Assembly (NCBI GenBank): GCA_947044365.1
Contig: OX345636.1
Coordinates: 30,112,466-30,176,465, forward strand
Origin: Petrosia ficiformis
Taxonomy: Eukaryota; Porifera; Demospongiae; Haplosclerida; Petrosiidae
Reading direction: 5' to 3'
DNA length: 64,000 nt
The notes under the pieces were generated by a model. That model was given only the letters and a program-made list of their open reading frames with translations. It did not search any database and was not told where the DNA came from. The first letter of the stretch is position 1, and every line of letters starts with the position of its first letter. This document shows positions 11,401-22,329 of the stretch, one piece after another. The position numbers and the translations under genes are program-made.

Positions 11401-14400
11401 GCCTGGCCAATCGAATTGCAATGATGGCATCATGTGACATAACAACACCTAAGTTAATAAATATGGAGGCGCAAGTTACCTTTGGCTGCTAGTAAACTTG
11501 GATACTCTAGTCTTCATGAAGAGCAAATGACAGCAATCACATCTTTTGCTCTTGGAAACAACGTATTTGTGTCGTTACCTACTGGTTTTGGGAAGACATT
11601 GTGTTATTCTGTGCTACCAGTACTCTTTGATTTACTGAGGGGTCATTCAGTGCCTTCTAGTAGTTGTGTCTTCTGTAGTAGCCCTGATGCAAGACCATGT
11701 TTCTTCTGTAGAGAAACAACAACCCAGGCAAATGGACATCGTGAAACACGTGGACGTTAATTAATTGCATTCTTTGAATTCCGTCGAGACAGATGCGTTT
11801 CGCCAGACTCTTTCTCTCTCGTGCGAAGGGGCTGGGCTCGCCAGACTACTCAGATCATGACTCAAGAGTGGTTCAACCGAAGAACTACACGTGTGCGAAT
11901 CATGTGCACAGTACATGACTGTATTTTAAATAGAGTCAAGGTGGAGCTATATAAAAAGTGGCAAAAGCTAGTGCTAACCAGAATTGTGTTTGATTTGATG
12001 CACGACTTTGCTAGCGATAGCCATGATACAGTAGTAGTTATGTTCAGATGTGTCTAGCAGTCCCAATGACTCTTCTCAAGTCTGGAAACACTGATATATA
12101 TAAATTATCATAACTGTAACCAAAAGGTGTTAGGAAAAGCCTGTTGGTATTTTTGTTCCTTTTATAATTTGAAGTCTGCCAGTAGCTCGTTTGAGCCGCC
12201 AATGTTCGTAGTTTTCCCAATTTTTTGCAAACAGACAGACACACGTATCAATATATCCATTCCGCCTATCCCTTTCAATCGTTAATCTTGCATATGTGCA
12301 TATTCGAAATAATTATAACCACACCCACCTTGATCAAGCATAACATTAACAGTCGCCTCAACACTGCTTACCAATTACTCAAGCCTGCAAGCGAATGCTA
12401 TTTTTCATTTATTCTTCCAACATCCCTTTCTCTATTTAGAAAGCAAGTCACATACATCAACAAGCCATTCTAATCTCTAAGCTGACTTCAAAGTACCATC
12501 AAAGGGCGGACACTTGAATCAAAGCACCGCCCAACCACATTCAACAAAGTGTGGGCGTTTTCGACAACTTGCATGCCTCTAATATACCCTCGTATTTGGG
12601 GTGTTGTACATCCATAATAGTCTACACCTCGCCATGGCCAGCCATGGTAAAACTTGCATAGCTGAGTTGTGACGGGGCCGGGGAATCTGCAGATGGGCGT
12701 GATATGAACGTGCCAAGTATAGTACTTGAGAAAAGTGGCTGCAGACTTTTTGATCTGACGAAGATTGTATAGTAGAGAGCTCGAAACTGTTGGGTATTCA
12801 CAAGTTAAAAGACAAGCAGAAAGAAGCTATATCTTCATTCGTATAGGGGAATAATACTTTTGTTTCCTTGCCAACTGGTTAGTTATTTATGCAGTTCTAG
12901 TTGTACAGTTAGATGATTTGTCTTGCTGTAAGTATATTTTTGCTTCCAGTTTATGAACATTAATCATTCTGTTTCACATCTATGGCAAATAAATAAGGCA
13001 GTGAATCTCGAAGCCTCACTGCTTAACTTTGCTTATTTATGTCATACACAGCTTGAACCATGACGTTTCTTTCTTTAGGTAGAATATCTTGACACAACAA
13101 CAAAACTAGTGGCCTTGTTTAAAGCGGGACATTAATTATCACACACTTATCACACATTTATTTGTCAATAAAATTCCTGGGCAAGCATCACAGTTCAGCT
13201 ATGCAAATTTGACCAGACTCTTTTCCCACATAGCGTGTGAGAGTCTAGTATATCATGATGATTATTTCCCTCTCGCTATAGAACTAGTTTTTTCTCAAAT
13301 AGTTGGTTGTCAAAATCTATATCTTTCTTAAGCTTATATTAATCCACATTGACCACTTTTTTGCAGCATGTTAACCAATGAGTTCCATGTCCACTAACAT
13401 GTGAGCTCCACCTATTTGTACTTCAAAAACTAATTATTTATGCCTCAAACAAAAGATAGTCAATAGTGCCACAGGAATAATTATGTGTATATATATGTAA
13501 TAAACAGTCTCGTAGATTATGATAATTTGAACAAATGACCTTAAGTACTCACATTTCTGCCATTTTGTACTAGATCTAGAAGGCAATGATGTTTGGTTTC
13601 AAGGAAAATGGATACCAGATTTAATGGGCTTCCTATATGTATACAAATGTATATGAAATGGCAGAAAAGGGAGAGAATAACTAGTCATTATTACGGACAG
13701 TGCAATGTGTGTTAGTCAGGGCATGGTCACCAAACCATAGTGTATATATAGATCCACTGAATCATTTGGGTCTAGGAATAGTGCGTGGGGTTGGAATTTC
13801 AACTAATTAATGATTTTCTTTTATTTCCACACTCATCCAGTGTCATTATGGTTAACTTCCTAATATTTAATACATGATTTTCATCTCACACTGACTAATG
13901 TACTGTCCATGATGACTAGTTAAACATTTGTGGGTAAGCATTTGTTTGAAATTATCATGATTCATAAAACTGGTTTCAACAGCCAGTCAGTGACATGCCT
14001 TATTTTTAACTTCCACCTTAAAACCATCACAAAAGAAGTCATTATCTATATTCTGTATACAGACATAATATTCTATACTAAATGTATTAATACATGATGA
14101 GTATACCTGTAGGTATGAGAACATTTCCAATTCGGAAACAGAGAGTATCACTGCTTACATATTCTGTGTTGTTTTCATGATTATAATCTAATTCACTGTG
14201 GGGGATAAAATCTAAGCGACCAAATCCACCAGGTGCCCTTTCTCCTTTAATCACTTTAGAACGATTCTGTAAAGCAGCATTATCATTTAACGTTATAATG
14301 TCTTTCTTATGTCCCTTATCCTCTCTCCAATTGAGAAGATGAATCGAGATATCTCCTGTAAAGGGCCACTTTAATTTATTATCATTGGTACCCTTCATGA

Positions 14401-16972
14401 GGTATACAAACACTGAAACATGTGTGCCTTTACATTCACCTTCACCATTTGCGACTACACATAATTGCATCTTGTAACCATTAGATGATGAATAGAATGG
14501 TGCACTATAATAATCAGCATTAAGTTTCTTGTAGTCAGTAAAATTTGCTACATTTACTATGAATGGTGGAATAGAAGGAGATGACTTTCTAATTAGAGCA
14601 GAATACCACATAGGAACTGTAGGTCCTACGAAAACAAAAATTATAAAATATTAATAATAATCTGTGTATATTGTATAATTTAATGTATTATAATATAAAT
14701 ATAATATGAACTATATACTGACAACCAGAGTTTTTGATAATTTTTTAAGCATGGGCCTAATTGGCTCAACAGCCAATTAACTAAGAGACAATATAATCAT
14801 AATTAACTGTGCCATCTGGCCCTAAAAGAGAACTGTGCAGTGCCAAATAAGAAGCTCTTTCGGCCAATGATGCGCCATATGAGCTTATCAAAACACTGCT
14901 GATAAGTATCAAGTAATTATCATATCATGAATATTATTATATTAACTGTACTTGATATTATATTGTAAAGATAAGTCTCATTTGAGTTACATAGTAACAT
15001 TTGTGACTGAAATAAAGTTTGTGTTTTAAACACAACTTTAAATGTTCACTATTCAATAATTTCAAACAGGAAAATCAAATGGATATTTGATATTCTCTTC
15101 AGAAGTACAAATTTGTTAGCATCCTGTGTACAAAATGACTGAATAATGGAACATAATAATATTATTATAAGTGTTTCACAAAATGAATTAATTATGAACA
15201 GTGTACTCCTTATTATATACATGTGATATTTAAAAGTAATTAATAAGAGAATGTATTGAAATCTCATCACATGTTTACTGAAAGATAATATAAAGAATGT
15301 TTCATAATTTGTTGTACGTAGCTGTTGTAGCATTATCACTTTTTGATGAACACAATTTATGAGTTTTTAAGGGTATGTGCTGGTTAAAGAGATGAGATAA
15401 GTAATAGTTAGAACACACTTTACAGTGATTACGTGTTTTAATGTACGTAGCACGAGGGCGGGTCAATAAAGGTTGAGTTTACATAATGCACGAGCCAAAG
15501 GCGAGTGCGTTATGTAAACGAGACCTTTATTGATCGCCCAAGTGCTACATTGAAACACATAATGCACTGTCAAGTGTGTTCTAAGTGATTTATTGACGAT
15601 CTGGTAAACTACCACTGCTGTTAGAGCTGCTTCGTTAGTAGAGGTGAGCAAAGTGTGCAATAACTAACTTATTGAACGCAAAAGTGTGCAATAAGTGATT
15701 TAATGTTCAATCATGTGACACATTATCTGCACTCTGATTGGCCACAGGTCACATGATCAGCAATAAATGTCCTTATATTTATATATGTATATCAAATTAA
15801 ACTGATCAGACTTTAACTTGTTTAGCTAGACACCTTCCAAGAAACCCATATGCCAAATCAAGCTTCAGTATTTTTATGAAATATCATTCAGGTTAACAAC
15901 TCCCATGATATTAGTGAACAACCAACCCATCATGTACTTAAAACCTGAACATGTGCTAACAAAAGTTAGTAAATACAGATATACATTACCTTTCATTCGT
16001 GATAGCTGTTGTTTCAATTCTAATATCAAATAACAATTGTGTAAAACATTAGCTTGTAGTTGTGCTAGTATTTCTCCATAATCTCTGGTTATTTTGTCAT
16101 CTAGCCTCCTCAGTTCTCTGATCTCTACTTCCATCTGCTGGTGTAGCCTATCTGCCCTTTCTCGTAGCATTTTTAATTCCTTCATCATTTCTTTCTTGCT
16201 TTCCTTTAACTCATTTTCCATTTCTCTTCCATTAGCTTCATATTTCTCATAAGCTTCTTCTAATATCTCAGCACACTCTTCCTCTGTAACATCCTCTAGT
16301 AACATCATCAGGTCATCCGGGACTGTCAGGACAATTTCTTTTTCACTTGCTTCAACCTTCTCTTGCAGCATTTCAATTTCCTCTTGTATTATATTGGTTT
16401 CACTAGTTGTTTTCTCCACGTATAGACACTCATTAGTGAGGTGTCTCTCTTGATCACCCAGCTCTCCCACCCATTCACACCCCTTTTCATTGTTCATACA
16501 ACGAAGTCTCAATTTCAAAAGTTCACCATGTTGTTTTCTATTAAATATGTTAGCATACTCTTTTGTATTACAAGAGGGACATGACTGTTTATTTGCTCTA
16601 GTATGTTCTATACATACCTAAAAATATCAATGATTATAATAATAATAATTATGAGAGTACATGTATTCTCATGTTGTACTGAGTATTATACTGAAATGTG
16701 CATGGGTTAGTCCTTAATGGCTCACAACCCTTGATAATGTGTTTCAAAAGCAGAAGAAAGAAAAAAAAACAGCATTACTATACACTAAGCACAAGGTATG
16801 TTTAGTATATTCTAATTATACTTACCTGACAAATAGGAGTTCCACAACACACTAATACATGTGGTTTTCTCACTACTAACAGACAAACTGAACAATGAGG
16901 TGATTCAGGAGGAAGATCAAGAAATAGGTGGTCTTCATACCCACCAGTAGAAACATTATGATCTTCAGCCAT
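7973..16972 (-). CDS. TRAF-family protein with RING, TRAF zinc finger, coiled coil and three MATH domains
   Basis: Five minus-strand exons: 16972-16826, 16617-15990, 14625-14107, 10479-9967 and 8490-7973. All borders are AG/GT and phases agree throughout, giving 774 residues. Residues 27-65 form a RING-type finger (CSVC, CCGTPIC, CPSC). Residues 89-113 form one TRAF-type zinc finger (C-x6-C-x11-H-x4-C). Residues ~118-257 are a Glu/Lys-rich coiled coil. Three MATH domains then follow, one per exon, sharing WPF and LNWRED motifs. TRAFs are trimeric adaptors, often E3 ligases, that link TNF/IL-1/Toll-type receptors to NF-kB and MAPK; known family members have one MATH domain. The usual Cys-Gly-His of the RING reads CCGT here, so the His ligand is not in its normal place. 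Start chosen as the first ATG ahead of the RING. The alternative is that the MATH exons are used one at a time by alternative splicing; transcripts would decide. Confidence 0.85.
9967..10479 (-). CDS. TRAF-like gene exon 4: second MATH domain
   Basis: 513 bases, divisible by three, phase 1 at both ends. It has GYKLRLEVHANGDG, LKWPL and LLNWREDKGH, and ends CATACAG|gtaatt. Read-through past the donor would give a short tail and stop at 9899, a possible alternative 3' end. Confidence 0.85.
10625..11050 (+). mobile_element. TIR element A carrying a RecQ-like helicase fragment
   Basis: A 24-base inverted repeat (AGTCTGGCGTAGCCACACCC...) bounds 426 bp in a TRAF-like intron. Outside it the 11-mer ATGTGGGTATT is repeated directly at 10614-10624 and 11051-11061, a likely target-site duplication. 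Inside on the plus strand, 10705-10920 encodes KEIILRF then GNDVFGVLPTGFGKSLCY, the Walker A region of RecQ-family helicases, ending at TGA. The expected residues before it (LKQEQ) are in another frame, so the gene piece is broken. No transposase is visible. Confidence 0.7.
11323..11847 (+). mobile_element. TIR element B carrying a RecQ-like helicase fragment
   Basis: Ends AGTCTGGCGAGCCCAGCCCC... and its inverse match over about 50 bases with few mismatches, bounding 525 bp. The interior plus strand (11482-11760) encodes LGYSSLHEEQMTAITSFALG, then FVSLPTGFGKTLCYSVLP, the Q-motif and Walker A of a RecQ-type helicase, then a short unrelated tail. The first nine bases of the TIR equal those of element A. 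I see no matching target-site duplication. Confidence 0.65.
12784..12879 (+). pseudogene. Third RecQ-like helicase fragment
   Basis: The plus strand encodes KLLGIHKLKDKQKEAISSF, an in-frame stop, then GNNTFVSLPTG, again the Q-motif to Walker A part of a RecQ-like helicase. It is interrupted by TAG at 12844 and stops at a gttagt that may be an old splice donor. No flanking TIR of the A/B type is clear, though 'ccagactctttt' at 13215 resembles their right end. Confidence 0.55.
14107..14625 (-). CDS. TRAF-like gene exon 3: first MATH domain
   Basis: 519 bases, divisible by three, phase 1 at both ends, joining directly to the coiled-coil exon (which ends ATG AAA G). It has GYKMQLCVVANGEG, LKWPF and LLNWREDKGH. 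The donor is ACAG|gtatac; read-through stops within seven codons. Confidence 0.85.
15398..15767 (+). repeat. Dispersed repeat, copy 1 of 2
   Basis: About 365 bp with an inverted partner at 35276-35627. Shared marks include 'gtcaataaaggt', 'tgcacgagccaaaggcgagt' and 'ttggccacaggtcacatgat'. It contains internal dyads around 'cgagccaaaggcgag'. No coding potential. Confidence 0.7.
15990..16617 (-). CDS. TRAF-like gene exon 2: end of RING, TRAF zinc finger, coiled coil
   Basis: It starts in phase 0 with the last RING cysteines (VCIEH ... CPSC), then the TRAF zinc finger RCMNNEKGCEWVGEL...H...C. About 140 mostly charged residues follow with heptad-like spacing (EMENELKESKKEMMKELKML). It ends in phase 1, matching any of the three MATH exons. 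The coiled coil is where TRAFs trimerise. Confidence 0.85.
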
Positions 16973-17509
16973 CTCAAAAAGCAAGCAGTGTATGACACAC
17001 CTGAAACTTAATTGCTATTCTCCATAGAGTTTTGTAGTTTATTCATGAGACACAATTTCAAAATTCATAGACTGAGGTTCAATTGAATGTCATCTTTGGG
17101 ATACATTGCATATTCACTATTAAATCAGTAATTGTTATGTTAAAATTGATACTAACACAAGATAATAGTAGTAATTACTATACAGTGTGTAGTAATGTAG
17201 ACGAACACATAAAATTGCATTCATGATGATGATATCATATGATACAGATGTAGATGAAAATTCGTGTGCCTAGCAGAAGCTGAGGGTTTTTCAGAGTTAA
17301 AAGACCAAACTGAAAGGAAATTTTGGCTTGTGGCTTTATTTCTGTTATATTACACTGGTGGAAAGAGCGCTCAAAAGCTGTGTACAAACACTGATTATGA
17401 ATTGAGATGACAGAATAAGTGTGGGTATTAAGGTTGTAGTCTTTTCCGTGGGCGGATGCTACTCCAATCAGTTTCTAGTCTTGCAAGCTTCTTGCTGCAT
17501 ACAATCTGG

Positions 17510-17730
17510 TTCCATTCTGTATTTTTTGGAAGCCACACCCACACGTATAATTATTGGGCCTAAATGTTTTCACTGATAGTTTATTTTCAGAAACAAAGCT
17601 AAACACGGCCCACGGGTGGTGGAGGGGTTCCATTCTGTATTTTTTGGAAGCCACACCCACCCGGGGTATAATTATTGGGCCTAAATGTTTTCACTGATCT
17701 AAACACGGCCCACGGGTGGTGGAGGGGGTG
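17510..17730. repeat. Tandem duplication, two units of about 100-125 bp
   Basis: The stretch from 'gttccattctgtattttttg' through 'cacggcccacgggtggtgga' occurs twice in a row; the second unit lacks a ~25-base piece. Unusually G-rich for the window at its right end (17720-17745). Confidence 0.75.
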
Positions 17731-18974
17731 GTGGGTGGGAAACAATGGCGGGGTAACTGTAGTTGCTCTCTGAGAAAGATCGGAGTTTGGTAGTGTCTAG
17801 AAAGGTAAATTTTATGGTTTCAGTGAAAAGCTACAGAATTCAGCTTTCTTCAGCCTCTTGTAACTTTAAAAGTAATATGAATTTGCAGAAAATGGCTTCG
17901 TAACTTTTCTGGAAATACATTGTACTTGGTGCACGCCATGTAAGGTGGGCGTGGCTTTTGTGGTTTTGTACTTATGTTAATTGGAAAAATGGCAATTTTA
18001 ACAATATTTCTTCAATTACAGGACAATATAAAGCTGATCGGAAGATTTGAAGGTTGCTATTACACCAAGTTAGAGTCATATTATATTATATTCTATTTTG
18101 AAACTGATTGGAGTCGCATCCGCCCACTCCCTAGTACCACCTTAAAACGTTTTTGAATATATATATATAATTATAATAATAATAATAATAAAATAATTTT
18201 GTTTTGCATGGGTTCCGGCCCGTGTGGGTCCAGGTTCAGTTACGCCACTGAAAATGCCTATAACAAAGCATATAATTATGATAATGTATCGTCAGTTGTC
18301 TTAGTTAGTTCATCAGCTGTTGAAGTAAGAGTAGATAATAGAAATAATAACTGTAGTAGGCTGTAACAGTTGTGTTTCAGGCATGAGAAAGTGAGCAATC
18401 ATTCATGAATGCTGGACACCACAAAGCAATCATAAGGATACGTTTTCTCAATATATCTTCTTGTCAATGCACCAAAGTGTGAATTAATTCGGCCTTTTAA
18501 GGGGTCAAAAATCAAAATTTCCATGGGGGGGATGGGGTGCAGGCCCCAGAACACTCTAGATGGATAGTCATATCAACATTATGGTTAGGAACTCTGTCAC
18601 ACTTCAAAGCTAGATCTGCCCCTGATAGAGTGTAAGTTGCAACATGCACACATAATAATTTACACAGTATAATAATTATTCATTACAATCAAGGATTGTT
18701 TATTTGTCAGTAATCATTCTTGTTTACCAATCACACTTGTGGCAAGGGTTCTGCCCTATGAGTGCATTCAATTTAACCTGCAGTTAGTTATAGGAGTTTC
18801 TATGTACGTAATTTTATTTTCCTCAATGCTGATTGGTTTTCCTTCTAGGTAATATTTACAAGTACTAGTTTTCATTCCATCTTCATCTGTATTGACTAGT
18901 ATATATAGCATATGTCATAATAAAGCATAGTGACAGAAAAAAAGCAGTACAATGTATATGTATAATATATAGTA

Positions 18975-19110
18975 TGGTAATAGGTCCTATATACAAAATA
19001 TAGGACCTGAGTTTGTGTCCAAGGATGTGATATAGCCCGAGCCTGTGAGAGCTATATATCACATCTGAGGAAACAAAACGAGGGTCCTATATGCAGTATA
19101 TAGGACCTAT
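18975..19110. repeat. Stacked hairpin repeat
   Basis: 'ggtcctatatacaaaatataggacc' and 'ggtcctatatgcagtatataggacc' flank an inner dyad 'gtgatatagc...gctatatatcac', so each arm and the whole can fold. No coding sequence. Confidence 0.6.
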
Positions 19111-19299
19111 TAGCATACTATATACAATATATTGTATGATGGTAAGATCTCCTGCATAGTGGAAGGTCTATATATACAATATATATAGAACTCACTACAT
19201 CAAATGGATGATGTCACCATCATACTATATCTATAGCATAGTATTAAAAGTATGTAAACTTGCAGTATGTTCCTGTTCTAGTTCCTGTAGAACTGAAAG

Positions 19300-19458
19300 C
19301 AACAGATGTCATTTCAGAGTATAATTAGTATTACAAATAACATCTGTTGTACCTAACTACTATGCATGCCAAAATAAATCCCATAGTACAACAAATGTTG
19401 TTTGTACCAATTCATGTACATACTAATTACTCTGAAATGAGTAAATAACATCTGTTGT
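19300..19458. mobile_element. Foldback element with ~30-base inverted ends
   Basis: 'caacagatgtcatttcagag' at the left and its inverse (ctctgaaatgagtaaataac, atctgttg) at the right, with 'aacatctgttgta' and 'tacaacaaatgttg' also inverted inside. About 160 bp, typical of a MITE-like foldback element. Confidence 0.6.
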
Positions 19459-21485
19459 TTTTCAATACTAGTCAATATCAAAAGAAATACATTACTGCTT
19501 GTAAATATTATACCTAGCAGCAAAGGAAATCAGTAATTGATTGAGATAGTCTCAAGAGCATAATTATTAATATGCATGTAGCTAACCAAATAAGGATTAA
19601 AATAATTATTGTTATTGTACTGTACCCACTTCTACTAAAAGATCTGGAACAGGTTTGGCATATAATAAACTTCATTGCATTCAATCTTCTTTTGTTGACT
19701 CATTAAGTTTCCTTCTATATGTGCTTTTCAGAAGAACTGCATGTGTAAGGCTGGGTTCACATAATGACACAATCCGTTGTGTTTTACCATGGGAAAAGTA
19801 ATTATCATGATAATGTGTATAAATGACAGTGACAGACAAAGTCCCTTTTCTCAAAATCTCTACAGCAACTGTACAATAATTATAATGCCATGCATTGTGT
19901 GAAACAGATATTATTGTTAAAAGTAAAAAATAAATAAATAAAAAGAATGAAAACTGTGATTGACAATTAATTATTTTTAGCAACTAAATTGTTACTTTTA
20001 CTGGCTAAAAGCACAGTTCAGTGTCTTGTGTGATCTGTAAAAGAAACAGATTTAATGGTAACAACTTTATATACAGTTATATGAAGTAGTTAGTTTAATT
20101 TTGTTGATAAGGTTACTATTCCAATCCTTTTTGTGTGCTTTTTTGGTTTTTATAAAACCCTACATGTTCTTTCACTTACTATACATAATTATAATGTGAT
20201 TATACAGTTATGGTGTAAGCTAGGTGACATGTATTGCCAGTAATTGTTATGAATGACAAGTAGAAAGTATGACCAATGGGGAGTTTGCTGGCTTTCTTGT
20301 GATATGTGCCTGTCAAGATTAATTTTAGCTGACAATAGTCCTTTAATCACTAATTTAGCACTTTTTAAAAAAAATAATAACAGTAAGATATACCTGCTAA
20401 TGTGACTATTTAGTGGAAGAAGTGTTGTCATTCAATCACAGGTGAGTAAAACATTTAATAGAGTACATGTACTGTAAAGCACTTTCCTACATCTATTGTA
20501 TTTGCAGTTTACCATAAGAGCCTGAACAGCTCCAACATCGTGTTAGATTGGTCCACAAACATAGAAATGTACAATTATGCAAATCTGCAGTTTTGCTGTC
20601 TGCCAGTTCTCTAATTTAATGATGATTTCTAGACATCTATAGGTCTTAGTTGTTAAAATACTTAATATCAATGGTTGACATTGACTCAAGCAATATGACA
20701 TACATAGGCAATCTTTTTTTTTCAGGGTATATCTACTTACCTTAATCTCACAGTTCCCATATACACACTATATACTCAGAGCAATATATTTGCTTCTCCA
20801 TATATGTACAATATCAATTTCATATACATTGTGTAGACGACTTTATATACTACAAAACAATTAAGGCAAATTCGATCATAAACTTGTGGTCTCAGAGGAA
20901 ATGATTGAGTGGTAAGGTGAAATAGTACAGAGTACAGATAAACAGGGGGTGGGGGATTTTGCATTGAGATGAATTCTGAGACATTACTAGCTGTTTGTAT
21001 TTTTTTTTTTACATTTTGTAAAAATGTACTCAATAATGATTAAAGGATCACTGGAATCGAATTGTAATTTTGTGGATATATGAATTGATAATACTGTCAG
21101 GTAGAGTCACAATTACAGGGAATTGAAGCAGGGATGGGCAATGCCTGTATAATTATGGTGCACTAATAATTCTTTTTAAAGAGTACACCCATGTTTACAA
21201 ATGAAATGGTTTTGTTGTCATTCTGAACATGGATACGTGCATGCATGCACAGGGAGTATGTTAAACAAATAGAATCTACTTTGTTGACTCAGCAAACTAG
21301 TATAACATTTAGCCTTGATTATACTTCGACTGCAAAGTCATAAAGTTATTATAATTATTTCTTTGTAGTTTTCAATTGTGAGCATTATTAAAATGTATGG
21401 TGAATAAATTCTTGAAATTAACTGGAAAATCAACCATTTTTGTTGACAGAAAGATACAAGAACAGGGACCTATTTATACTACTGG

Positions 21486-21563
21486 TATTACACTTATAAG
21501 CACATATGCATGCTTATAAGTGTAATAGTATAACAATGACCTATTTATATAAATAGGTCATTG
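21486..21563. repeat. Two adjacent long palindromes
   Basis: 21486-21527 has 17-base arms TATTACACTTATAAGCA and their inverse around an 8-base loop. 21534-21563 is a perfect 30-base palindrome centred on ATTTATATAAAT. Both lie just downstream of the tandem-domain exon donor. Confidence 0.85.
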
Positions 21564-21650
21564 TGTTTGCCTTCCAAGTTTTGTAAAAAGCTACACGATT
21601 CTCAGGTTGACATGTTTTCGTAATGAACTATCAAATAATGAATGACTTAC

Positions 21651-22329
21651 AGTACTCAGCTTCCATAACTGCAACCACATTCTGATCAGTCGATGGATCA
21701 TCTTTTAACACAGCAATAAGAATAGCAAATTTGGCAGGATCAGCAACAATTTGAGCATGAATGTTTCTCAGTAACTTAGTGGCATTTTCTACTTCAGGAT
21801 CATTATTCAGTCCATTGACTGGTAAAAATCTTTTAATCTCTTCTAAAAGTGGTTCAGTGATAACATGTCTACACAATAGCTCTTCTCCTATTCTATATAT
21901 AGCTACATCCGTCATAACTGCAGCAATATTGTTCATATGTTTCATCATTACTGTCCGAGCATGTTGGATTGACACAAACTGTTCTCCTTTCCCTCCATAT
22001 TCTATCTCCATAGCTCGTATTGCCTCAGCTGCCCGGCCATTGTCATTCAGACAATTTTTCAAAACAAGAATTAGAACCCCCAACTTCGTTGAGTCTTTTG
22101 ATAAAGACATATCAACAGCCGTTAATAGTTTTACTGCAGCTTGATGACGTTTTAAACTTGGGCTTTCTCTACCACTGTCCACATCGAGTTTAAACGGTTT
22201 TGAAATCAGTCCTTCAGCGTAAAAGTCTTTGGAAATCTGTAAAGGATCAGTAATGGCACGACATAGAGCAGAGAAGTGTTTTGTAAGCACTCTTGCTTCT
22301 CTTGATCCGTTACCTCCATTCCTACTCAT
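21651..22329 (-). CDS. First coding exon of a gene with two tandem helical (death-fold-like?) domains
   Basis: Starts at ATG 22329 (MSRNGGNG) and stays open for 226 codons to a strong donor (TACT|gtaagt), ending in phase 1. Two similar ~95-residue units are visible: residues ~18-110 (LTKHFSALCRAITD ... LLTAVDMSLSKD ... LILVLKN ... AMEIEYGG) and ~126-226 (MMKHMNNIAAVMTD ... LLRNIHAQIVADP ... LIAVLKD ... VMEAEY). Each is mostly helical with a conserved ME-x-EY end. The pattern recalls CARD/DEATH-like domains multiplied in sponge genomes, but I cannot name the family from sequence alone. The 3' exons were not recognised to the left. No neighbour informs its role. Confidence 0.65.

Larger units (their letters stand above)
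16973..21650. other. Intergenic, repeats only
   Basis: Between the TRAF-like start and the tandem-domain gene exon. Contents: a tandem duplication (17510-17730), partial R1 repeat (18325-18442), stacked hairpins (18975-19110), a foldback element (19300-19458) and two palindromes (21486-21563). Unrecognised 3' exons of the gene at 21651-22329 may also lie here. Confidence 0.5.
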
